Assembly (NCBI GenBank): GCA_947372535.1
Contig: CANBUA010000232.1
Span: 1-7,952, forward strand
DNA: 7,952 bases
Reading direction: 5' to 3'
Origin: Burkholderiales bacterium
GTDB lineage: Bacteria > Pseudomonadota > Gammaproteobacteria > Burkholderiales > Burkholderiaceae
Shown: positions 1 to 7,199 of the stretch, piece by piece
Layout: every line of letters begins with the position of its first letter
Position numbering within the stretch: the stretch's first letter is position 1
Made by a program: the position numbers and the translations under genes
Notes under the pieces: generated by a model
Told to the model about the DNA's origin: nothing
Database searches by the model: none
Seen by the model: only the letters and a program-made list of their open reading frames with translations

Positions 1-1803
<1,803 letters not shown>

Positions 1804-1822
1804 CGCAGACCGGACGGGCGGC

Positions 1823-1858
1823 ACGCCCCTGATCCCCTGTGTTTGGGGGGCGGGGCGT
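1823..1858 (+). terminator. GC-rich hairpin just after clpB
   Basis: Seven paired bases, ACGCCCC (1823-1829) with GGGGCGT (1852-1858). An inner CCCC (1834-1837) can pair with part of the G6 run at 1845-1850. It lies 20 bases after the clpB stop. Only TTG follows, with no T-run, so intrinsic termination is uncertain. It may act together with the next hairpin or protect the mRNA 3' end. Confidence 0.4.
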
Positions 1859-1859
1859 T

Positions 1860-1887
1860 GTAATCCCCCGCGTCTGCGGGGGATTAC
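1860..1887 (+). terminator. Perfect 12-bp hairpin, probable clpB terminator
   Basis: GTAATCCCCCGC (1860-1871) pairs perfectly with GCGGGGGATTAC (1876-1887) around a GTCT loop. This is the strongest inverted repeat noticed in the window and it sits between clpB and the next gene. The downstream sequence is only moderately T-rich (TTTGTATCTTT at 1895-1905) and not a canonical U-tract. It is called a terminator by position and stem strength; a repeated intergenic palindrome is the alternative. Confidence 0.55.
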
Positions 1888-1986
1888 GTGAAGATTTGTA
1901 TCTTTGGCTCACTGAGAATGTCCGGGTAACCCAGGTTGGTTGAGCGGTTTAGCCAGTCGTGGGTTCATACCTTTCAGGGATCACTC
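1888..1986 (+). other. Leader region of the PEP-CTERM gene, no clear promoter
   Basis: About 100 non-coding bases follow the hairpin. AGGGA at 1976-1980 is the ribosome binding site, six bases before the ATG at 1987. A small inverted repeat AAGAT-TTGT-ATCTT lies at 1891-1904. A TTGAGC at 1940-1945 could be a -35 box, but no convincing -10 lies at the right distance, and no good sigma54 GG-N10-GC element was found. The promoter is therefore unassigned. Confidence 0.4.
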
Positions 1987-3027
1987 ATGACGACTCGTTT
2001 GACGTCGGCTGCACTGCTGTGCGCCGCCACCTTCGCTGCTCTGCCTGCATTGGCTTCTTCGTCGGCCACGGCCACGTTGGACCAACTGACCTTCACCTTG
2101 TACGACTTGAACCCCGATGACGGCATCGCGCCTTCATTCCGGTTTTTGTCTAACCTTGACGCCACCGGCGTGACGGGCAACAGCACGACCAGCGCGTCGG
2201 CTTCTGATTCGACCAACGCTGAATCGGGCACCGATTCCTTGACCCGCGGTCAGGCCTTTTTGCCCCACGTGTCCGACATCAACCTGACCAACGCCTTGGC
2301 GGTGGCCACGGTTCAGCCCTATGCGGTGGCCGCCCACGGCCAAGCTGCCGGCCCATCCACGCAGTTCAGTGCCACGGGCAGCACCACGTCGGGTGCCAAC
2401 GGTGGTTACTACAACCAACTGCCCAATGGCGGCATCGAGGTCAGTGCCAACACGCTGCTGGTCGTTCGCGGCTTGGCCAATGCCTCTGCATCCGTGAGCG
2501 CCAGCACCTGCAACAACTATTACTACTACTGTGGTAACACCGAAGCAGCTTCGTCGACCGTGACCTTGGGTCTGTCCTTCAACGCCACAGATGGCTCGAC
2601 TTCGGGTTCTGGCACCTTCAGTTCGCAGCTGAACGCCGCCACCAACTCAAACGGGACGAGCACCTATCAGTACGATCCGGTCACGGGCTATGGCCAGTAT
2701 GTGTACACCTCGCTGCCGTCGGATGTGGTGAAGTCGCAGTGGTTGTCGGTGGCCTTCACCAACAACACCACCTTGACCCAACGCGGCACATTCTCGATGA
2801 GCGCCGCCGTCAACGGCTCTGGCTACACGGGCTCTGGCGTGGGCCCCGTGCCCATCTCGACCACGCTTGATGGCGCGGCCGGCAAGACCTTCCAGGTGCT
2901 GGAAACCACGCCGGACTACATCACCTACGGCCTGGCGGCTTCCGTGCCTGAACCCCAGACCTGGCTGACGATGTTCGCCGGCCTGGTCGGGATCTCGTTC
3001 GTGGCTCGCCGCGCTCGTCAGGCTTGA
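1987..3027 (+). CDS. PEP-CTERM sorting domain protein, secreted, function unknown
   Basis: The 346-residue product has an N-terminal signal peptide (MTTRLTSAALLCAATFAALPALA, cleavage about 23/24) and a C-terminal PEP-CTERM signal: VPEP at 320-323, a hydrophobic segment about 325-339, then the basic tail RRAR. In the family this tail is recognised by an exosortase (EpsH/XrtA type) that removes it during export; substrates are often glycosylated and linked to exopolysaccharide or biofilm matrix. The mature part is very rich in Ser, Thr, Asn, Gly and Ala and poor in Lys, as is typical. It resembles no enzyme I recognise. Two cysteines, C175 and C182, flank a tyrosine cluster (CNNYYYYC) and could form a disulfide loop. 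The ATG at 1987 is preferred over TTG at 1936 because AGGGA precedes it and the signal peptide begins there. No exosortase is in this window. Its stop overlaps the convergent oxygenase gene. Confidence 0.85.
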   Translation: MTTRLTSAALLCAATFAALPALASSSATATLDQLTFTLYDLNPDDGIAPSFRFLSNLDATGVTGNSTTSASASDSTNAESGTDSLTRGQAFLPHVSDINLTNALAVATVQPYAVAAHGQAAGPSTQFSATGSTTSGANGGYYNQLPNGGIEVSANTLLVVRGLANASASVSASTCNNYYYYCGNTEAASSTVTLGLSFNATDGSTSGSGTFSSQLNAATNSNGTSTYQYDPVTGYGQYVYTSLPSDVVKSQWLSVAFTNNTTLTQRGTFSMSAAVNGSGYTGSGVGPVPISTTLDGAAGKTFQVLETTPDYITYGLAASVPEPQTWLTMFAGLVGISFVARRARQA

Positions 3028-4454
3028 TGCCGCAGGGCTGAATCGGCGACCCAGTTGCCGTGAAAGCCCATCGGGATGGCCGATGTCATCTCGACGATGG
3101 CCTGGGCGGGTGCCGCCATGTCTTGCGCATTGAGCACATGGAATTCGCCCAGGCCGCTGGTGGTGTTCTGAACGAACCCGACCAGCCAACCTTCGTCCTC
3201 GGCGGCTTTGGCATGCCGGGGCACGAAGACAAATTCACCAGCTTTGCGATGCGGCCCGAAGCGATGCTCGGTCGTGACGCGTTGGTTCAGATCATGTTTG
3301 AGCATGGCATCCTCATGCCCATGGCTCAGGCTGCCCTCGATGGCATAGGCGTAGCGGTAAGGCTGCGCCACCAGGCGCTCATCCAGCCTCGGAAACTCTT
3401 GCGCGCGGGTGGAAATCACCTCGCGTAGCACGCGCTGGCCGCCGGCTGGCAAGGTCCAGCGCTCGAACTGCGGTGCGGTGTCGGCTTCGGGGCCCTTGTG
3501 CGAGCGGTCAAACATCGTGCGATGCACGACCACGTCCAGCACCACCGAACCATCCGGCCGGTCGAAGGCATTGCAGGGGTGAAATACATAGCAGGGATCG
3601 ACGTCGAACCAGCGCATGTCGCTGGCCTGGCCATCGCGCGGCAGCAGCCCGACCCGTGCCGGGTGCTTCTTGTTCCAGATGTAGGGGAAATGGCGTTTGA
3701 GCAGCTCCAGCCATGAGAACGTTACCGGCAAGTCCAGCACGATGACTTGGGTGCGCGTGATGGCGCAGTCGTGGACCATCGGCCCGTTTTTCACCGGAAT
3801 CGTCACCACCTTGTCCATCTCACCCTTGCCGTTGATGCGCTGGTAGAACAACTTGTTGTGCTTGACAGAGTCGTAGCTGATGGCGTGCAGATCGCCCGAG
3901 ATGGGATCGAGGTGCGGGTGGGCCGTGAAGGGCAGGGTGGCAGCTTGGTCGAACAGGCCATGTCGAACCGTGTTCAGCTCGGCGTCGAGTTCCACAGGCA
4001 CGGGGCCGGCTTCCACCGAGGCCCAGATGCGTCCTGCATGGCCATAAACATTGGTGTTGACCGTGTCGAACATCCCGCGTGTTTTGCCCGGTGCCTGAGG
4101 GCGCTTGAGCGCCTGGGTGACACTCTTGGTGGCCAGCCAGCGGTTGCGGTACCACTGTGCCTGGCCCCCAGCCAGTTTGATGCCATGCACCATGCCATCG
4201 CCTGTGAACCAGTGGTATTTGTCAGGGTTCTGCGGCTTCAGGGGGTTGGGGCCGATGCGCAGGTACATGCCATTGAGCTCGGCGGGAATCTGGCCTGTCA
4301 CCTTGAGCGAATGCGCCGTGGTTTCCTGGGCGACCGGTGCGAAGACACCTTCCAGGAATGGGTTGCCGACATGGGTGGTCGGCAGGGCATCGTCACGACG
4401 GCGCGCGGTGGGGGCTGCGCTGATGGGCGAATCAGGATAGGTGGCATCGGACAT
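3018..4454 (-). CDS. Carotenoid oxygenase family protein (carotenoid/stilbene cleavage dioxygenase)
   Basis: This is a 478-residue non-heme Fe(II) dioxygenase of the RPE65/CCD/lignostilbene dioxygenase family, which splits a C=C double bond of a polyene or stilbene into two carbonyl products. The four iron-binding histidines are present: H179 in TAHPHLDP, H228 in MVHDC, H292 in FHPCNAFD, and H465 in GFHGNW. E148 (ASVEAG) and E353 (QEFPRL) are likely second-shell glutamates. The N-terminal family motifs MYLRIGPNP (63-71) and HWFTGDGMVHG (81-91) are also clear. Length is normal and there is no signal peptide, so it is expected in the cytosol or peripherally on the membrane. The start at 4454 is chosen because AAGGAG (4465-4460) lies five bases upstream; the frame extends to an ATG at 4505 that has no binding site and lies upstream of the predicted transcription start. 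It is divergent from, and probably repressed by, the TetR-type regulator. The family is sure; the substrate cannot be told from sequence alone. Confidence 0.92.
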   Translation of the reverse strand: MSDATYPDSPISAAPTARRRDDALPTTHVGNPFLEGVFAPVAQETTAHSLKVTGQIPAELNGMYLRIGPNPLKPQNPDKYHWFTGDGMVHGIKLAGGQAQWYRNRWLATKSVTQALKRPQAPGKTRGMFDTVNTNVYGHAGRIWASVEAGPVPVELDAELNTVRHGLFDQAATLPFTAHPHLDPISGDLHAISYDSVKHNKLFYQRINGKGEMDKVVTIPVKNGPMVHDCAITRTQVIVLDLPVTFSWLELLKRHFPYIWNKKHPARVGLLPRDGQASDMRWFDVDPCYVFHPCNAFDRPDGSVVLDVVVHRTMFDRSHKGPEADTAPQFERWTLPAGGQRVLREVISTRAQEFPRLDERLVAQPYRYAYAIEGSLSHGHEDAMLKHDLNQRVTTEHRFGPHRKAGEFVFVPRHAKAAEDEGWLVGFVQNTTSGLGEFHVLNAQDMAAPAQAIVEMTSAIPMGFHGNWVADSALRHQA

Positions 4455-4467
4455 GGCGGCTCCTTGA

Positions 4468-4486
4468 ATGTGTTCGGTGTGAACAT
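4468..4486. promoter_or_regulatory. Putative TetR operator, copy 2 (oxygenase-proximal)
   Basis: The sequence ATGTGTTCGGTGTGAACAT is an imperfect palindrome with outer arms ATGT and ACAT separated by 11 bases. It matches the copy at 4504-4522 at 16 of 19 positions. It covers the predicted oxygenase transcription start near 4484. Binding by the adjacent regulator is inferred from the repeat and its position. Confidence 0.6.
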
Positions 4487-4514
4487 TCGCATTTAAACCT
4501 TTCATGTGTACGAT
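4486..4514 (+). promoter_or_regulatory. Possible weak promoter for the TetR-type regulator
   Basis: TTCGCA (4486-4491) and TACGAT (4509-4514) each match sigma70 consensus at four of six bases and are 17 bases apart. The predicted start is about 4521, at or next to the chosen ATG, which would give a leaderless message. This fits the absence of a ribosome binding site. The -10 lies within an operator copy. This is tentative because the boxes are weak. Confidence 0.35.
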
Positions 4515-4519
4515 GTCAA
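4491..4519 (-). promoter_or_regulatory. Sigma70-type promoter of the carotenoid oxygenase gene
   Basis: Read on the minus strand, a consensus -35 TTGACA (4519-4514) is separated by exactly 17 bases from a -10-like TTAAAT (4496-4491), predicting transcription from about 4484. The leader would be about 30 bases long and includes the AAGGAG site. The -35 box lies inside one copy of a repeated palindrome and the start site inside the other, which suggests repression by steric blocking. Confidence 0.65.
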
Positions 4520-4522
4520 CAT
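4504..4522. promoter_or_regulatory. Putative TetR operator, copy 1 (regulator-proximal)
   Basis: The sequence ATGTGTACGATGTCAACAT has the same ATGT-N11-ACAT architecture, with additional inner symmetry (AC and GT), and lies 36 bases from the other copy. It contains the whole -35 box of the oxygenase promoter and the first two bases of the regulator's ATG at 4521. One bound dimer could block both genes, giving repression of the oxygenase plus autoregulation. Confidence 0.62.
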
Positions 4523-5150
4523 GTCAGAAACCCGAGATGCTCCAAAGGCGACTTACCACCACGGCAACCTGCGCACGGCGCTCATCGAGGCGGGGCTGGC
4601 CGAGCTTGAATCACCCGGCGCCAGCGAGCAGCAACTGAGCCTGCGCCTGCTGGCCCGCCAAGTCGGCGTGACGGCCAATGCAGCCTACCGGCACTTTGCG
4701 GACAAGGACGATCTGCTCAGCGCCATGGCCGCCGAGGGCTTTCGCCGCTTCACCGCCAGCCAGCGTGAGGCGATGGCCCAGCAAAGCAGCCCCGACGAGC
4801 GCTTGCGTGCCTCGGGCAAGGCCTACATTGCCTTTGCCCAGGCGCATCCCGTGCTGTTTCGGATGATGTTCGACCGGGTGGCCACCCGCCTGGATCACGC
4901 CGAGCTGCAGGCGACCTGCGTGGAGGGCATGGCGGCCCTGATGGAGGCGTCGGGTGAGGCGGCCGGTGGTGGTGGGCGCCTTGATCCCGCACAGGCCGTG
5001 GTCAATGCGACGGCCTGCTGGGCGATCGTGCATGGCCTGAGCCACCTGGCACTGGGGGGGCAGTTGGCCGTGTTCGGCATGGACACCCAGCAGTTGATTG
5101 AGCGGGTAATGAATTTGCCGAGCCTCGTGCTGTCGCCCCAGTCGCCATGA
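4521..5150 (+). CDS. TetR/AcrR family regulator with WHG-type C-terminal domain
   Basis: This is a 209-residue DNA-binding repressor-type protein. The N-terminus carries the YHHGNLR motif (12-18) typical of this subgroup, then a TetR helix-turn-helix at about 40-66 (LSLRLLARQVGV, followed by the recognition helix TANAAYRHF, then DKDDLL). The C-terminal half is an all-helical ligand/dimer domain with the W167-xxx-H171-G172 signature. In the family, ligand binding releases the dimer from palindromic operators. The start is ambiguous: ATG at 4521, or GTG at 4506 adding five residues; neither has a ribosome binding site. ATG is chosen because the possible promoter would start transcription there. 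It is divergent from the carotenoid oxygenase gene, and the gap carries twin palindromes, so that gene and itself are the expected targets. The inducer is unknown; an oxygenase substrate or product is the obvious guess. Confidence 0.9.
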   Translation: MSETRDAPKATYHHGNLRTALIEAGLAELESPGASEQQLSLRLLARQVGVTANAAYRHFADKDDLLSAMAAEGFRRFTASQREAMAQQSSPDERLRASGKAYIAFAQAHPVLFRMMFDRVATRLDHAELQATCVEGMAALMEASGEAAGGGGRLDPAQAVVNATACWAIVHGLSHLALGGQLAVFGMDTQQLIERVMNLPSLVLSPQSP

Positions 5151-5162
5151 AAGTCGCCATGA
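5140..5162 (+). repeat. Short tandem duplication at the end of the TetR-type gene
   Basis: AGTCGCCATGA occurs at 5140-5150 and again at 5152-5162, a 12-base period. The first copy includes the gene's TGA stop; the second gives another in-frame TGA just downstream. It looks like a simple slippage duplication. No terminator hairpin of note lies in the 54-base gap between this gene and the convergent hydrolase. Confidence 0.5.
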
Positions 5163-5204
5163 GCGCTTCCGTTGGGACCGACGTATTCGGGTTGACGCAG
5201 GTGC

Positions 5205-6260
5205 TCAGCGGGGCTTGACCTTGAGCGTCTCTCCGATGGCCGCCACCACAAAGTCATCGGCCGACATCCCTTGGGCGTGCAAGGCCCTGGCCAATGCACG
5301 GGGCGGCTCGTCCAGCGCCTCGTCGGTCAACACGAAGGTGCCCCAGTGCACGGCCATGGCCTGCTGGCAGCCCAGATCCTGGAAGATTTGCACTGACTCC
5401 TCCGGGTTGGCATGCTGGTCTTTCATGAACCAGCGTGGCTCGTAGGCGCCAATGGGCAGCAGGGCCATGTCGAAGCCGCCGCCCATCTCAGGTGTCTGCT
5501 GGTCGGCAAAGTGCCGGCGGATGTCCTGGAAGTCTTTGGAATAGGCTGTGTCGCCCGCGAAAAACAGGTGGCAATCGGGCGAGAGCACCGCAAAGCCGCC
5601 CCACAGGCTGCGCATGGCGTCCGTGGCGGTGCGCGCCGACCAGTGCTGAGCCGGCGTCAGTGTGACGGGGATCTGCGCCGAGTGGGCGGTGGCCTCCAGC
5701 ACATGCGTGTCCCACCAGTCCAGCTCGATCACGCCGTGGATGCCGCGTCGCTCGAACCAAGCCTGGTGACCCAGCGGTGTGATGAACAAAGGCGCGCCGC
5801 CTGGCTGCCGGCTCAAGGCCAGCAGCGACCCCTCGTCCATGTGGTCGTAGTGGTTGTGTGACAGCAGCACCACGTCGATGCGGGGCAACTGATCAAGGCT
5901 CAGACCGGGCGGCGTGTGGCGTTTGGGGCCGGCCCACTGCACGGGGAAACACCGATCGGAAAAAACCGGGTCCGTCAGAAAATTCAGACCACCCATCTGC
6001 GCCAGCACGGTGATGTGGCCGATCCAGCTCACGGCCGGCTGCATCTGCAAGCCGGCTTTGGCATTGGCGTGGATGAAGCCCAGGTCCGGTGCCACGATGC
6101 GGATCGGTTCGGTGATCGGCCTGGGGTGGCCGGCCCGCCAGGCCTGCCAGCGCCACTTCAGGATTTCATGCCACCGCTTGCCTCGGAACGACATGTAGTT
6201 GTTCTGGAAGCCATCGGGTCGATGGTGGGGTTTGGCGGGGTTGTAGTGCGGGTTTTTCAC
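5205..6260 (-). CDS. MBL-fold metal-dependent hydrolase, UlaG/NAPE-PLD-like
   Basis: This is a 351-residue metallo-beta-lactamase-fold protein. Metal ligands are visible: the HxHxDH motif H135, H137, D139, H140 (SHNHYDH), H206 (AQHW), D237 (AGDTAYS) and H305 (VHWGTF), forming a dinuclear zinc-type site. The N-terminal NPHYNPAKPHHRPDGFQNNY region and the MKDQHANPEES segment (279-289) are typical of the bacterial group related to N-acyl-phosphatidylethanolamine phospholipase D and the UlaG lactonases. The members' real substrates are mostly unknown, so neither activity should be assumed. GTG at 6260 is chosen because it keeps the conserved N-terminus; ATG at 6194 would remove it, and neither has a clear ribosome binding site. 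There is no signal peptide, so it is probably cytosolic. The frame stays open far upstream, antisense to the next gene, by chance. It is divergent from the SMP-30-like gene with 36 bases between starts. Confidence 0.88.
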   Translation of the reverse strand: MKNPHYNPAKPHHRPDGFQNNYMSFRGKRWHEILKWRWQAWRAGHPRPITEPIRIVAPDLGFIHANAKAGLQMQPAVSWIGHITVLAQMGGLNFLTDPVFSDRCFPVQWAGPKRHTPPGLSLDQLPRIDVVLLSHNHYDHMDEGSLLALSRQPGGAPLFITPLGHQAWFERRGIHGVIELDWWDTHVLEATAHSAQIPVTLTPAQHWSARTATDAMRSLWGGFAVLSPDCHLFFAGDTAYSKDFQDIRRHFADQQTPEMGGGFDMALLPIGAYEPRWFMKDQHANPEESVQIFQDLGCQQAMAVHWGTFVLTDEALDEPPRALARALHAQGMSADDFVVAAIGETLKVKPR

Positions 6261-6263
6261 CCG
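6249..6263 (-). promoter_or_regulatory. Small hairpin enclosing the hydrolase GTG start
   Basis: On the minus strand CGGGT (6263-6259) pairs with ACCCG (6253-6249) around GAAAA. The first two bases of the proposed GTG start codon lie in the stem. Combined with the lack of a ribosome binding site, this suggests weak or controlled initiation, or that the start is misassigned. The stem is only five base pairs. Confidence 0.25.
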
Positions 6264-6296
6264 AGCGATTGTTTCAGTTTTTTGGGAGTCAGTTAG

Positions 6297-7193
6297 ATGA
6301 GGAAGACGATCACGATGTGGGCCGCGATGGCTGGCCTGGCCGGTCAGGCCGCCGCGGCCTTGCCCGACTGCGCCGTGACCGCCAAGGCCGTGCCCTTGCT
6401 GAGCAAGGCGGGCACGCTGGAGTCGCTGGCTTTTGACCGGGCGGGGCGACTGCTCTACACCGACCTGGGCAAGAACACGCTCAATGTCTTGCCCAAACCG
6501 GGCGCCCTGCCGCAGGTGGTGGCCTCGGGCATCAAGGCGCCTGGTGGCATCGCCCTGGGTGGCGGGCCCGAGGTCTACGTGGGCACGGGCAATGACGCAA
6601 GCGGCATCGTGCCAACGCAGGCCAAGGCCGGCATCGTCAAGGTCGACCTCGACACGGGCGTCGTGACGCCTTACGCCAAGGGCCTGGCCAGTGCCAACGG
6701 CCTGGTGCGCAGCAGCGATGGCACCTTCTATGCCTCCGATGCCTTGGCCAGTTACCTGGGGCGCGTCCTGCCAGATGGCACGGTTCAGCCGCGCTGGCTC
6801 AAGCTGGCGGGCAATGGCCTGGCACTGAGCGGCGACGAGGCCGTGCTGTTCGTCAATCAGTCCCTGCCGCCCACCAGGGTGATGGCGGTGGACCTGGCCA
6901 CGGGGGCTTCGCGGGTGGTGGCCAAGCCGCCCGTTGCCCAGGCGTTGTCGCTGCTCGATGGCATGACGATCACCGACGAGGGCACCTTGTACGTGGCCGC
7001 CTACCTGGCCGGGCAGGTCTGGCGAGTCGATGCCGGAGGCCATGTCTGCGTGGTCGCACGCGGCCTGGGGACCCCGAGCGCGGTGCTGGTGGGCCAGGCG
7101 GGGCAGGGCTTCGAGCCGACCAGCTTGTACGTGACGACACACGGCGGGGGCTTGCTGGAGCTGCCCCGCGTGCTGGGCAACCCCGTGCAGTGA
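6297..7193 (+). CDS. Exported SMP-30/gluconolactonase-like beta-propeller protein
   Basis: The 298-residue product has a signal peptide (1-20, MRKTITMWAAMAGLAGQAAA) and then repeated propeller blades of the SMP-30/gluconolactonase/LRE type, such as LAFDRAGRLLYTD (44-56), VRSSDGTFYASD (137-148) and MTITDEGTLYVA (223-234). Candidate divalent-metal ligands by family pattern are E42 (LESLAFD), N134 (SANGL), N173 (GNGLALS) and D221 (LDGMTI). This would fit a lactone hydrolase, but many family members are strictosidine-synthase-like or have no known substrate. C25 and C251 are the only cysteines and could form a disulfide joining the two ends in the periplasm. The ATG at 6297 follows GGGAG (6284-6288) at eight bases. 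It lies divergent to the MBL hydrolase and ends six bases before the convergent cytochrome gene. No separate promoter is evident in the 36-base gap, so it probably overlaps the hydrolase coding region. Confidence 0.85.
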   Translation: MRKTITMWAAMAGLAGQAAAALPDCAVTAKAVPLLSKAGTLESLAFDRAGRLLYTDLGKNTLNVLPKPGALPQVVASGIKAPGGIALGGGPEVYVGTGNDASGIVPTQAKAGIVKVDLDTGVVTPYAKGLASANGLVRSSDGTFYASDALASYLGRVLPDGTVQPRWLKLAGNGLALSGDEAVLFVNQSLPPTRVMAVDLATGASRVVAKPPVAQALSLLDGMTITDEGTLYVAAYLAGQVWRVDAGGHVCVVARGLGTPSAVLVGQAGQGFEPTSLYVTTHGGGLLELPRVLGNPVQ

Positions 7194-7199
7194 CCTGGC

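Noticed and set aside
1936..1986. TTG start 17 codons upstream of the PEP-CTERM gene
   Set aside because: It would place charged and aromatic residues before the signal peptide, while the ATG at 1987 has AGGGA at proper spacing.
1888..1986. Sigma54 promoter for the PEP-CTERM gene, as known for some exosortase-linked genes
   Set aside because: No GG-N10-GC element with acceptable flanks was found; TTGGCTC at 1904-1910 lacks the downstream GC at the required distance.
3747..4496. 249-codon plus-strand ORF opposite the carotenoid oxygenase
   Set aside because: Shadow of a gene with all four iron ligands; no recognisable motif and no ribosome binding site was noted.
4455..4505. 17-residue N-terminal extension of the carotenoid oxygenase from the ATG at 4505
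   Set aside because: No ribosome binding site, and it would start upstream of the predicted transcription start; the ATG at 4454 has AAGGAG at five bases.
6261..7142. Upstream extension of the MBL hydrolase frame by about 294 codons on the minus strand
   Set aside because: It is antisense to the SMP-30-like gene, is low in family features, and the conserved MBL N-terminus begins at 6260. Long open antisense frames are common at this GC content.
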